Positions 8,145 to 17,208 of a DNA stretch of 64,000 nt are shown here, one piece after another; position 1 is the first letter of the stretch, and the number at the start of each line of letters is the position of its first letter. The stretch covers positions 124,001 through 188,000 of the forward strand of contig CAZKBP010000007.1 of NCBI GenBank assembly GCA_964551015.1. The letters run 5' to 3'. The stretch comes from CAZKBP01 sp964551015 (lineage in GTDB: Bacteria; Bacteroidota; Bacteroidia; Cytophagales; Microscillaceae). The position numbers and the translations under genes were made by a program. The notes under the pieces are model-generated. The model was not told where the DNA came from, did no database searches, and saw only the letters and a list, made by a program, of their open reading frames with translations.

Positions 8145-10040
8145 TTATGGGGCACAATTTTTCACACAATTACCCCAAGGGTCAATGTAGTAGTCTTTTT
8201 CTGCGAGGGTAACTGCCGCTTGCCTATTTGTAAAATCAGCGGCATAATCATAAATAATTGGGATCACTACTTCACCGCTTTGCTGAATATAGCCTTTTTT
8301 ACCATTTAATTGTACCAAGGCTAATCCATCGTGGAAAGGAGCGATTTTTTCATAACGGGGTGGGACCAAAGTGTAGCCTGATTTATGTACCAATCCGTAC
8401 TGCCCAGTCATGCTCACCCGAACAAAGGATTTGTCTAGCTCTTGCACCTCCTCATAAACGAAAGGACTGATGGGCCTATTTCCTGAATAAAGAGCGTATT
8501 TGCCCTCTTTTTTTAACCCAATTAGGCTCTGAGAAAATATTTTGATTTCATCAAACTCAGCTTCTAAAACCATCTCTCCGTCTAGGTTAATCAAACCCAC
8601 TTGACCCAATTGATTGACCACGGCATAGCCCTGATCAAAGTCAGATACTTTTTCATAAATGAGGGGTACGATTTCGCTTCCAGTTTGATCTAAAAAACCC
8701 CATTTGTCAGCCTCAGAAACCGCTGCTCTTCCTTGCTTAAAAGATCGGACAAAGCTATAACGAGCGTTGGTAATCATATTGCCTCTCTGATCTATGAAGC
8801 CATATTTCGCGTCTGGGTAGGACCAAAAAGGAGCTATTTTTTCACTAAAATCATGGATTTTGATGTCCATCACATCTTCTAAATCATAGAGCGAAGAAGG
8901 AGCGTGTTGATAAGAGTCAAAATAACCAAAATGGGTTTGGGAGCCAAAAAACATCAAAATTAAGACCGAAACGGCCATCGCCAACCAAGCCAAATAATGT
9001 GACACGGGAGGGCGACTGGGCATACTTTTTACTTTTGGCTGGACGGCACTCCTCGGCTTACTCGGATAGGGGCTGTAATAATTGTGCGCTTTTGGCTGGA
9101 AATCTTGCCAGGCTTCCGCCCACTCACTGGCTTTGGGGCGAACCTCAGGCTGGTCATGTCCTTGCTCAAAACAGCGAAGGAAAAGCCCTTGTATTTCGGA
9201 TGGGAGTGCTTGGAAATTTTGGTGAGGCAGGGGAATGACTCGAAAACAATCCGCTTTTGCGCCCAGAGGCAAAATGCCGGCTTGTATCTTGTCTTCGTGG
9301 GAAATCAATTTCCGATATTGATCTTGGGTAGTTCCCGTGTAAGGGTGCAATCCAAAGAGTATTTTATAGAAAACCACCGCCAAGGAAAAATTGTCCCAGC
9401 TGGCAGGAATCAGATTTTTTTGCCAGTTGAAACCTTTAAACTCGGCCGGGCTGTACTCTGCAGTTACTTTTTGTGCTGGAAAAAGCATTTGCCCTGCTCG
9501 GATAATTTCTAAGGAATCTAAATCTAGTAGAGAAACTCGCCCGTCGTACTGTACTTTGATATTTTCAGGTTTTAAATCGGCAAGCACGTAATTTTGGCTA
9601 GCGTGTAGTTCACCTACCGTGTGGGCAAGATGATAGCATACCCGTGCCCGATGGGACAGATTCCTGACTTGGCGGCGATCGTAGCGTTCGTGCCACGTCC
9701 ATTCTAAGCGCGTGGGTAATTTCAAAGCTGATAGCACAGTAAGATCATAAGCTCCTCTGGCGAGGGGCATTTGAAAACCGACGAAATTTCCTTGCTCATC
9801 ATAGAGTAATTCTGCTGGCCAGGCTATTGCCTCTGGGTCAGATAGTGCAGGAGGATGCGCCACCATGTGGGCGATTTTTTTCGCTTTTTGCGGTTTGCGT
9901 TCGTGAGGGTGATAAAGTTTGACGACCTGGTTTGTACCGTTCTCCGCAAGGAGCATACGATGTATGTTTCCTTCTCCTCCCCTTCCAAAAGGAGCATCTT
10001 CGATCTGACGTAATTTTCCTTGGCTAGTATAAAGATGCAT
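8145..10040 (-). CDS. Receptor-like protein: kinase-like domain, one TM helix, KWG-repeat ectodomain (third gene of operon)
   Basis: 631 residues. Residues 18-24 form a glycine loop (GRGGEG), K41 is the VxK lysine, residues 151-160 are the catalytic loop VLADLKPEN (D155, K157, N160; HRD histidine replaced) and 171-176 are LLDLDS in place of DFG. The style WPAELLYDEQGNFVGFQMP resembles YegI/TerY-P-type bacterial kinases. A hydrophobic span at about 348-366 is followed by at least five KWG (WG) repeats (GFIDQRGNMI, WGFLDQTGSEIVP, GLINLDGEM, YGLVHKSGYTLVP, GYIQQSGEVVIP) and the end YIDPWGNCVKNCAP. Expected topology: kinase in the cytoplasm, repeats outside. It starts 22 bases after the stop of its paralog. 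Ligand and target unknown. Confidence 0.85.
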   Translation of the reverse strand: MHLYTSQGKLRQIEDAPFGRGGEGNIHRMLLAENGTNQVVKLYHPHERKPQKAKKIAHMVAHPPALSDPEAIAWPAELLYDEQGNFVGFQMPLARGAYDLTVLSALKLPTRLEWTWHERYDRRQVRNLSHRARVCYHLAHTVGELHASQNYVLADLKPENIKVQYDGRVSLLDLDSLEIIRAGQMLFPAQKVTAEYSPAEFKGFNWQKNLIPASWDNFSLAVVFYKILFGLHPYTGTTQDQYRKLISHEDKIQAGILPLGAKADCFRVIPLPHQNFQALPSEIQGLFLRCFEQGHDQPEVRPKASEWAEAWQDFQPKAHNYYSPYPSKPRSAVQPKVKSMPSRPPVSHYLAWLAMAVSVLILMFFGSQTHFGYFDSYQHAPSSLYDLEDVMDIKIHDFSEKIAPFWSYPDAKYGFIDQRGNMITNARYSFVRSFKQGRAAVSEADKWGFLDQTGSEIVPLIYEKVSDFDQGYAVVNQLGQVGLINLDGEMVLEAEFDEIKIFSQSLIGLKKEGKYALYSGNRPISPFVYEEVQELDKSFVRVSMTGQYGLVHKSGYTLVPPRYEKIAPFHDGLALVQLNGKKGYIQQSGEVVIPIIYDYAADFTNRQAAVTLAEKDYYIDPWGNCVKNCAP

Positions 10041-10062
10041 GGTATTACAGGATTAGTCTAAT

Positions 10063-12177
10063 CTAAGGATTTTCAGAGCAGTTGCCTACGCAATGGCCGC
10101 TGTGGTCAATGAACAAATAGTTTCCTTCTCTTTTTACAAAAGCCCAACCGCCTTTAAAATCCTTGGCTTCTTCATAATGTGTGGGAATCACCATTTCTCC
10201 AGCCGTATTCACGAAGCCATATTGATTGTGTAGTTTCACGGCGGCTAATCCTTCATGGAAGGCACGAATTTCATCATACATAAACAAGGTCAAGATTTTA
10301 CCCTCCCGATCGATCAAACCCCACTTTTCTCCCAAGCGAACCGGTGCTACTCCCGACTGAAAACTTCTCACTTCATCGTAGATCGCAAAAGCGATGGTTT
10401 TCCCGGTCATATCCACAAATCCATATTTATTATGGAGCATGACATAAGTAATGCCCTCGTGAAAATTGCGCGAGATATAATCGTATTCTGGCCGGATGAT
10501 TTCTTTCCCAGTTCGATCTAAGAAACCATAGCGACCTTCTCTTCGCACCCTGGCGAGTCCTTGGTAAAAATCATCTACTTCTTCATATTGAATGGGGGTG
10601 ATGGCTCGCCCTTCTACATTGATAAATCCCCAAAGATGTCCTAGCCTCACCTTGGCAAGTCCGTGGTTAAACCTGCCCACGTAGTCATAATATTGTTGGT
10701 AAGACCTTCCGTTTTGGCTTTCTAGGAGGTAATCAGGGCAATTTTCTATACATTGTCCTTCCTCGTTGATATAAAACCAAGTACCGTGTAACATGACACT
10801 GGCCTTATTTTGATAGAAAAATTTCACAGCATCTTCATAAACGACGGGGGTAATTAGGCGCCCGTGTTGATCTATGTATCCATACTTCCCATCTTTTTTC
10901 ACTCGCGCACGCCCTTCATAAAAATCTTCCACTTCATCATAATATTTATAAAGTGCATTTTTGCTGGGAAGAATTTCGTCGTTAAAATCCAAGTGGTAGT
11001 CTGTTTCCTCGGGGAGTTTAAAATCAAGGTCATAATCGCTACGATAATGATAGCGGTGCTGAGGCATGAAAAAAATCACCGAGAAAAGGATCAAAATCAA
11101 ACAAATGGCTGCAATCAGAGAATTCTCGCGGTGCTGAGCCAGATAAATAGGTTTAGGAGCAGGATTTGGGGCACTTTTGGGTTTGCGAACAGGCCGCGGT
11201 TTGGGATAGGGGTTGCGGTATTTTTCTGTGTAAATCTGAGGGTGCTCCAGTTGCTGGCACCATTCTTCGGCCTTGGGGCGGCAATCAGGTTGCAGATAGC
11301 CTCGGTCAAAACAGCGCAAAAAGAGTTCTTGCCATCGAGGAGATAAGGCTTGGAAGTTTTGATGAGGGCGAGGAACCACTTGAAAACAGCCCGAGAGTGA
11401 ACCGTTAGGGAAGTAGCCCGCTTGAATTTTTTGTTCGTGGGAGACCAAATTTCCATAATTAGGCTTAACTGTTCCGGCAAAAGGGTGCAAGCCAAAAAGT
11501 ACCTTGTAAAAAACGACAGCCATAGAAAAACGATCCCAGCTCTCTGGAATTAAATCCTGCTTGAAGTCCAAGTGCCTCAACTCCGCGGGACTGTATTCAC
11601 TACTCAATTTTTCGGCAGGAAAAATCAATTCTTGCCCCTCCATGACCTCGATCGAGTCAATATCGATTAGGGATACATTTCCGTTATAACTGATTTTAAT
11701 ATTTTCTGGCTTAATGTCCACGAGTACATAGCGCCCAGTTTGGTGCAATTGGTCAATGGCGGCAGCTACATTGTAGCAAACCTTGGCCAGATGAATAAAT
11801 CCGGAGACGTGGCTACGATTGTACTTTTCGCGCCAATCGGGTGAGAGTTTACGAGAAGGCTTGAGACCAGCCAGTACGGTGAGGTCGTGATTCCCCCTGG
11901 CTTTTTTCATCAGGAAACCTGCGAACTTGCCTTCTTGAAAAACAAGCTCCTCGGGCCAAATCACAGAAAAATCATCTCGCAAGGTAGGACGGTGCTGAAT
12001 CAGGTAATTCAGTTTAGCTTGTCGCTCTGGCTTTTGTTCCTTAGGATGATAGATCTTGACCACATAATTTCTAAGTACTTGTGGCTGTATTATTTCGTGA
12101 ACATTTCCTTCTCCTCCTTTTCCTAAGGGCTGAGGATTAATCTCAATAAGAGGATGGTGATCGCTATGAAAAAACAT
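10063..12177 (-). CDS. Receptor-like protein: kinase-like domain, one TM helix, long KWG-repeat ectodomain (second gene of operon)
   Basis: 704 residues, paralog of the genes on both sides. Glycine loop GKGGEG (19-24), K41, catalytic loop VLVDIKPENI (D154, K156, N159), LIDIDS (D172, D174), and a transmembrane span at about 353-371. The ectodomain holds about seven KWG repeats (KYGYIDQHGRLITP, WGFINVEGRAITP, YGFLDRTGKEII, YGFVDMTGKTI, WGLIDREGKIL, YGFVNTAGEMVIP and others). It carries the closing motif twice: internally as GQCIENC (C476, C480) and at the end as GHCVGNC (C696, C700). This suggests that two shorter arrays were joined. The ATP-binding and catalytic residues are all kept. Likely co-transcribed with the genes at 12252 and 8145. 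Confidence 0.85.
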   Translation of the reverse strand: MFFHSDHHPLIEINPQPLGKGGEGNVHEIIQPQVLRNYVVKIYHPKEQKPERQAKLNYLIQHRPTLRDDFSVIWPEELVFQEGKFAGFLMKKARGNHDLTVLAGLKPSRKLSPDWREKYNRSHVSGFIHLAKVCYNVAAAIDQLHQTGRYVLVDIKPENIKISYNGNVSLIDIDSIEVMEGQELIFPAEKLSSEYSPAELRHLDFKQDLIPESWDRFSMAVVFYKVLFGLHPFAGTVKPNYGNLVSHEQKIQAGYFPNGSLSGCFQVVPRPHQNFQALSPRWQELFLRCFDRGYLQPDCRPKAEEWCQQLEHPQIYTEKYRNPYPKPRPVRKPKSAPNPAPKPIYLAQHRENSLIAAICLILILFSVIFFMPQHRYHYRSDYDLDFKLPEETDYHLDFNDEILPSKNALYKYYDEVEDFYEGRARVKKDGKYGYIDQHGRLITPVVYEDAVKFFYQNKASVMLHGTWFYINEEGQCIENCPDYLLESQNGRSYQQYYDYVGRFNHGLAKVRLGHLWGFINVEGRAITPIQYEEVDDFYQGLARVRREGRYGFLDRTGKEIIRPEYDYISRNFHEGITYVMLHNKYGFVDMTGKTIAFAIYDEVRSFQSGVAPVRLGEKWGLIDREGKILTLFMYDEIRAFHEGLAAVKLHNQYGFVNTAGEMVIPTHYEEAKDFKGGWAFVKREGNYLFIDHSGHCVGNCSENP

Positions 12178-12251
12178 GCAGTGAATGATAAAAATCCAAA
12201 CTCTTTTTCTAGTTAAAGTGGGAGCTTTATGATCTTATCATTCGTGATGAT

Positions 12252-14060
12252 CTATTCCCCTGAGGGACAATCTTTTACACAAAAACCTCGGTGATTAATA
12301 TAGTAGGTCTTCTGATGATATTTTGCTCGGGCAATACCAAAGGTAAATTCGCCCAGTTGATCATACTTTGGTGCGATCAATTCTCTCCCTTTGTCATCAA
12401 TATAGCCCCATTTATTCTGGATTGCAACTTTTGCTCCTCCATTAACATCTAGCACGAGCTCGTCATAGCGAGGTAGGCAAATAATTTTGCCGAAATGGTT
12501 TATCAAACCAATTTTTCCATCGATTTGGATTTGAATTAGGTAATCATTCAGCCATTTTGTATTTCCAGCTAAGTTTTGTGCCTGATTCAGGATTTGCCAT
12601 TGATGACTCTTGAAGATAAGGAAAAAAAGTTTTTCCTGCCAATATATTTTTTCTATTTGTGTGTAAATAATGGGTAAAACCTCTCGCCCCTGATGGTCAA
12701 TGTAGCCATAGTAGGCTCCTTTTTGCACCTTAGCCAAGCCGAATTCATAATTCCAAGCACGGTCATAAATGAGAGGGACGCTGATTTGCAGGTTTTCGTC
12801 GATGAAGCCAAAGCGATTTTCCAGTTCTACCCAAGCTTTTCCTTCGGAGAAGGTTCCTCTTTGCGCAAAGGTTTTTCCTTCGGTTGCGGAGGTCGTGAGA
12901 GCCGGGGTCATAGATGCAGATTCTCGTTGTATTTCAGCAGCCGGTGGAGAGGAAGAAAGAATAGACATAAGCCCCAGCCCTAGCAAAGAAAGCATCAGCC
13001 CGTGTACCCAAAGCGTGGGCGGTCTTTGCTTATGCGTTCTTTGTAATCTTGGTGAAGAACTAGCGGTTTTGCTGCTTGAAAGCGGCAGAGGCTGAAAGTC
13101 TCGAGGGCTTAGTGCTTCCAAGACAGTTTGCCAAGCTTGGGCATCTGGGCGTTTCTCAGGGTGCGCCCCGCCTTCGTCCAAAGCTAGAAAAAACAATTCC
13201 CTAACCGCAGCAGGTAAAGACCAGAAATTGACGTGTGGGTGTGGTATTACGCTCAGATGCTGCGCTTTCTGACCGTGGACAAATAATCCTGCTTGGATTT
13301 TTTCCTGATGTGAATGAAGCTTTTCATAATGATTATCTCCGGTGGCCGCAAATGGATGGATACCGGTTAAAATTTTATAAAAAATCACCGCCAACGAGAA
13401 ATGTGACCAATGACTCGAGAAACCAGCGTGGTGGTAACTTAGATTGATTCGCTCGGAGGGGCAATATTCGTTACTTAGTTTACGCGCCTGAAATCGTACT
13501 TTTTTACCAGAAAAAACTTCAACCGAGTCCAAATCAATTAAGCTTACCTCTCCTTTCAAGTTTACCAGAATATTTTCTGGTTTGAGGTCTACTAATCGAT
13601 AGCGGCCATCTTGATGTAATTTTTGTACGGCCTTCGCAATCTGCAAGCAAACTTGACTCAGGTGCCAGAGTCCTTGTAGGTTTTTACGATCATAGTGGAT
13701 TTTCCAGCTCTGGGAAAGCCTTTTAGGAAATCCTAGGCTGGACAGTGCGGAAAGATTCTCACTGAATTTGGCTTTAGACATCAGGTATCCTACAAAACGA
13801 TTTGCCTCGTCATAGACTAAGTATTGCGGCCAAATCAAGGAACCTTCTGATAAATCAGCCGGAGGGTTTTGAATCAAATATTGGAGCTTGGCGGCTTGTT
13901 GTGAATCTCGTTCTTGGGGATGGTATATTTTGACCACGGATTGACGAAAACGTGGTGGTTCTATTACTTCATGGATTTGCCCTTCCCCTCCCTTGCCAAG
14001 AGGAGTTTGTTTGACTTTGATTCTTACGGGGCGATGGTCAAGGATAAAAAAAGACATCAT
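12252..14060 (-). CDS. Receptor-like protein: kinase-like domain, one TM helix, KWG-repeat ectodomain (first gene of operon)
   Basis: 602 residues. Glycine loop GKGGEG (22-27), K44, catalytic loop RLVDLKPENI (D158, K160, N163), LIDLDS (D176, D178), and a short transmembrane span at about 353-369. A Ser/Thr/Ala-rich linker (about 370-398) precedes four to five KWG repeats, some eroded (FGFIDENLQISVP, YGYIDHQGREVLP, IGLINHFGKII, WGYIDDKGRELIAP), and the shared ending YINHRGFCVKDC (C594, C598). The kinase halves of the three paralogs are clearly more alike than the ectodomains, as expected when the outer part adapts to different ligands. It is the promoter-proximal gene; the next gene begins 74 bases after its stop. 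Confidence 0.85.
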   Translation of the reverse strand: MMSFFILDHRPVRIKVKQTPLGKGGEGQIHEVIEPPRFRQSVVKIYHPQERDSQQAAKLQYLIQNPPADLSEGSLIWPQYLVYDEANRFVGYLMSKAKFSENLSALSSLGFPKRLSQSWKIHYDRKNLQGLWHLSQVCLQIAKAVQKLHQDGRYRLVDLKPENILVNLKGEVSLIDLDSVEVFSGKKVRFQARKLSNEYCPSERINLSYHHAGFSSHWSHFSLAVIFYKILTGIHPFAATGDNHYEKLHSHQEKIQAGLFVHGQKAQHLSVIPHPHVNFWSLPAAVRELFFLALDEGGAHPEKRPDAQAWQTVLEALSPRDFQPLPLSSSKTASSSPRLQRTHKQRPPTLWVHGLMLSLLGLGLMSILSSSPPAAEIQRESASMTPALTTSATEGKTFAQRGTFSEGKAWVELENRFGFIDENLQISVPLIYDRAWNYEFGLAKVQKGAYYGYIDHQGREVLPIIYTQIEKIYWQEKLFFLIFKSHQWQILNQAQNLAGNTKWLNDYLIQIQIDGKIGLINHFGKIICLPRYDELVLDVNGGAKVAIQNKWGYIDDKGRELIAPKYDQLGEFTFGIARAKYHQKTYYINHRGFCVKDCPSGE

Positions 14061-14524
14061 CGAGTTCTATTCATTCATGGTTAGGTATAGAGAGACTAAT
14101 CCCAAGGTTATCTGAGAAGATAATTCCAGAAATTACAAATTTGGAGTTTATCCTAGTAAAGACAGCAAAGATGAAGAATAGTGTGTAATGCCTATTAAAT
14201 CCCAAATAGTATGCCAACTGCCTGAGTCGAGACGATTTGCCGATAAAAATAGATGAAACTATAAGTAAGAAAAGATGAACACATCCATCTTTGGGACGAA
14301 TTACCTGAGGGTAGATTTGTGTTTGGCTCCTCGTCCTCGCCTACACACTCGCTTTTGGCTTGTTATAAGTCTAAAATTAAGCAGAGGGAGTAGTTTAAGC
14401 CATCTTCGTGAAGAGGTTATATAAGGTAGGTTTTTGGAGTATTTTTTTAGCAGTCAGCTTTCAGATTACAGATATTAACGATTAAGAACCGGACTGAATG
14501 CTCAAAGCTGACTGCTACAAATAT
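14061..14524. other. Intergenic region upstream of the kinase operon, with inverted repeat at its end
   Basis: 464 bases without a coding pattern. It should contain the promoter of the three-gene kinase operon, but no TAnnTTTG box was seen. At its right end lies a perfect 14-base inverted repeat, TAGCAGTCAGCTTT at 14448-14461 and its complement at 14504-14517, with a 42-base loop. It ends eight bases before the cyclophilin stop codon and may act as that gene's transcription terminator or RNA-stabilising hairpin. Confidence 0.5.
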
Positions 14525-14971
14525 TTAGGCTGCCTCTGGCTCGTGGATTGTAATTTTGTTGATCTTGTCGCCTTGGCGAATTTGGTCAATCACTTCTAAG
14601 CCCTCGACCACCTTACCAAAGCAGGTATGTTGTCGGTCTAGGTGCTGTGTCTTGGCTCGGCTCAGACAGACAAAGAACTGTGATCCGCCCGTATTTCGTC
14701 CAGCGTGAGCCATCGAGAGCACTCCTCGGTCGTGGTATTGCTTATCGCCATCTAGTTCGCAATCAATCGTATAGCCAGGTCCTCCGCGTCCGTCGCCTTT
14801 GGGGCAACCGCCTTGAATCACAAAATCGGGGATTACACGGTGGAAGGTCAGGCCATCGTAAAAACCATCTTTGGAGAGTTTTACGAAGTTGGCGACAGTG
14901 TTGGGTGCGTCGTCATCGTAGAACTCCACTTTCATATTTCCTTTTTCGGTTTGAATTTCTGCAGTTGTCAA
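14525..14971 (-). CDS. ppiB: Cyclophilin-type peptidyl-prolyl cis-trans isomerase
   Basis: 148 residues, a single cyclophilin domain without signal peptide, so cytoplasmic. The active-site block FHRVIPDFVIQGG (catalytic Arg and Phe) and GRNTGGSQFFVCL are intact, as is HLDRQHTCFGKVVEG. It catalyses proline isomerisation during protein folding. It stands alone between the kinase operon and the LytTR regulator. The length fits the small PpiB class (about 145-165 residues). Confidence 0.93.
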   Translation of the reverse strand: MTTAEIQTEKGNMKVEFYDDDAPNTVANFVKLSKDGFYDGLTFHRVIPDFVIQGGCPKGDGRGGPGYTIDCELDGDKQYHDRGVLSMAHAGRNTGGSQFFVCLSRAKTQHLDRQHTCFGKVVEGLEVIDQIRQGDKINKITIHEPEAA

Positions 14972-15049
14972 AACTTTCGAGTTTTAGTGAAACATTAAAA
15001 CCCGAAGATAGGAAATTTCCCTAAATTAATTATCAAAATCTCTTGCTTC

Positions 15050-15763
15050 TCAGCCCAAGGCTTCAATTCTTGCCAAAAATGGCTCACGATATTTATTGCT
15101 GATAGACAGTGCCTTTTCTCCAATGTAAACTTGATTATGCTCAATGCGATCAATTTTTTTGAGATTCACAATGTAGGAGTTATGAATGCGAATAAAAGAC
15201 TCTGGGGGAAGTTTTTGCAAGATTTCATAAATCTGTAAACGAGAAAGTATTTTCTGGGATGGAGTGTGAATGCTCACGTAATTACCACTGCCTTCCACGT
15301 AGAGAATTTCCTCAAAAACCAACCTGACTTTTTTGTAGCCATCTCCCACGAACATAAAAGATTCATTTTCAGCAGCTTTCACTGGCTCTTCGGTGGCTTG
15401 CATTAAGCTTTTGACTTTATTCACAGCTTGCCAAAAACGATCAAACTCAAAAGGCTTGAGCAGATAATCTACGGCTTCTACCTCGTAACTTTGCACGGCA
15501 TACTCGGAATAAGCGGTGGTAAAGACGATGTAATATTTCAAGCGCAATTGCCGAATCAGATCAAAGCCCGTGAGTAGGGGCATATTAATATCCAAAAAGA
15601 TCAAATCTACTGGATGATTTTTCAGGTAAGCTAGTGCTTGTTCGGGATCGCTGAAAGAAGCATCTAAGCTCAGCTCATCCAGTTTGGCCGCGTGGAACCC
15701 AATGACTTCCAAGGCTTTGGGTTCATCATCCACGGCGATGCTATGAATTTGTCTGGTCTTCAC
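15050..15763 (-). CDS. LytTR-family response regulator
   Basis: 237 residues. Receiver domain at 5-120 with the acidic pair D12/D13, phospho-acceptor D58 in LIFLDINMP, the switch Thr in FTTAYSEYAVQSY and the lysine in YLLKPF. A LytTR DNA-binding domain fills about 135-237 (VRLVFEEILYVEGSGNYVSIHT, SFIRIHNSYIVNLKKID). It begins six bases after the stop of the sensor kinase gene, so the two form a classic LytS/LytR-type operon. LytTR regulators bind direct repeats upstream of target promoters; targets are not apparent here. Confidence 0.93.
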   Translation of the reverse strand: MKTRQIHSIAVDDEPKALEVIGFHAAKLDELSLDASFSDPEQALAYLKNHPVDLIFLDINMPLLTGFDLIRQLRLKYYIVFTTAYSEYAVQSYEVEAVDYLLKPFEFDRFWQAVNKVKSLMQATEEPVKAAENESFMFVGDGYKKVRLVFEEILYVEGSGNYVSIHTPSQKILSRLQIYEILQKLPPESFIRIHNSYIVNLKKIDRIEHNQVYIGEKALSISNKYREPFLARIEALG

Positions 15764-15769
15764 AAATAC

Positions 15770-16744
15770 TTATTTGTTTCTGATTTCTAATTCAACACTG
15801 AATACATTGTGTTCTCTGCCCACGGAAAGCTTATGTCGTTTGGGGTAAATCAGCTGGAGGCGTTTCTCGACATTCTCAATTCCAATTCCAAAACCTTTTT
15901 CAAAATCCGAAGCATAGCGGCTATCGTCTACGCTATTAATCAATTGAAAATGAATCCATTGCTCATTACAAGTAAATTGCAAGAAAAGCGTGGAGGGTTC
16001 CTTGGGGTTGATGCCGTGCTTGAAGGCATTTTCTACAAAGGGAATCAAGAGCATGGGGGCAATGGATTGATCTTGGGCAATATCTAGGTGAATATCAATA
16101 TCGTGTTGCACGGAGCTTCGCATCAACTGCAATTTAATATAATCCTGAAGATATTTTACCTCCTTGTGCACGGATACAAATTCTTTGGTATTGTCCTCGA
16201 GCATATAACGGATCAGATTAGACATTTTAGCGATGCTCTCGGCCGTCTTGGCACTCTGCTCCTCGAGGGCGGTAGCATAGAGGATATTCAGGGAGTTAAA
16301 AATAAAATGCGGGTTAATTTGGGATTTCAAGAGCTGTAATTCGGCTGTTTTGGTATTGGCGGTAAAAGCATAATTATTCAGTCGACCCACGATCTGCCAG
16401 CGAATCACGCCGTAGCCTCCCGACGTGATCAAGGTAAAAAGGATCGTAGGTACTACCTCTTGCATCAATTCGTCCCCCTCTGCACCCGTGAGAATACCAA
16501 AGATCAATACAAGCAAACTTAGGGAGGCCGTGATGGTCAGGTAGCTCGTAAATTCTCGCTTGAACAAATAAGGAATCAAAATCAAGGCGTGCGCAAAAAA
16601 TAAAGTACCAACGACCAGAAAAATTTGAAATTTTTGCGGGCTATTCACATCCAAAATCAGAAAGACAAATCCGGTAAAAAGAGCGTGGATCAAAATTTCT
16701 GATATTTCGGAGCGCTGTCGCAAATGAGGAAGACGGAATTTCAT
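15770..16744 (-). CDS. LytS-type sensor histidine kinase
   Basis: 324 residues. Four hydrophobic spans lie between about residues 17 and 112 with no large extracellular domain, so the membrane region itself or a partner would sense the signal. The His_kinase motif QINPHFIFNSLN carries the phospho-acceptor H146. The ATPase part has LLIPFVENAFKHGI (N box) and a GFGIGIENVEKRL glycine box. Partner of the LytTR regulator directly downstream. Kinases of this type are frequent in Bacteroidota; the stimulus is unknown. Confidence 0.92.
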   Translation of the reverse strand: MKFRLPHLRQRSEISEILIHALFTGFVFLILDVNSPQKFQIFLVVGTLFFAHALILIPYLFKREFTSYLTITASLSLLVLIFGILTGAEGDELMQEVVPTILFTLITSGGYGVIRWQIVGRLNNYAFTANTKTAELQLLKSQINPHFIFNSLNILYATALEEQSAKTAESIAKMSNLIRYMLEDNTKEFVSVHKEVKYLQDYIKLQLMRSSVQHDIDIHLDIAQDQSIAPMLLIPFVENAFKHGINPKEPSTLFLQFTCNEQWIHFQLINSVDDSRYASDFEKGFGIGIENVEKRLQLIYPKRHKLSVGREHNVFSVELEIRNK

Positions 16745-17208
16745 GGTAATAGGGTTTTGGTTTTAAAAAATGATTCAGTAGTTATGGGTGATTGGTGGTG
16801 AGCCTTTTTTCGAGGTTTCATCACCGATTTTTCCCAGTATTTTGATGAACAAGTGATTAAAACTACAGAAAACCCCAAAAGCTTTCAAAAAAAAGGGGTA
16901 CTTGGTGGGAATTAAGGTGTGTTTTGGGAGCTACCCGTTGCCGATCACAAGTTGAGTTTGTGATCTCCAAGATTTTCTGGGATATTTTACGCGGGTATTT
17001 TTTTTGAGATAGCGAATCAGTTGTTTTGATGTAAATCTTCATACTCATAGCAGCAATGCGCTTTGTTTCTGAGAGAACTCAGAGCCCACTTTTCCGCTTG
17101 TTGCTAATCCTTTTGTATCTCCTATGAAAAAGTATAGTTTGAGATTACAAGTTATAGAAAATTATTCTTTACAAGCAAAATCTATAACTTGCAACCCAAA
17201 ATTTCTAA
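16745..17208. other. Intergenic region with two short hairpins
   Basis: 464 bases between the LytS-type kinase start and the trpG stop. A hairpin with perfect 8-base arms, GATCACAA at 16943-16950 and TTGTGATC at 16958-16965, lies in the middle. A second inverted repeat, CAAGTTATAG at 17148-17157 with its complement at 17182-17191, lies about 20 bases after the trpG stop and follows GAGATTACAA, a relative of the repeat at 2187. A 61-codon open frame on the minus strand here has no recognisable features. Confidence 0.45.

Noticed and set aside
9084..9512. 142-codon plus-strand frame inside the third kinase gene
   Set aside because: Antisense to the conserved kinase catalytic region; codon pattern explained by the minus-strand gene.
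16863..17048. 61-codon minus-strand frame between the LytS-type kinase and trpG
   Set aside because: No recognisable domain, low-complexity Lys/Ser composition, and it runs through a hairpin; taken as chance.
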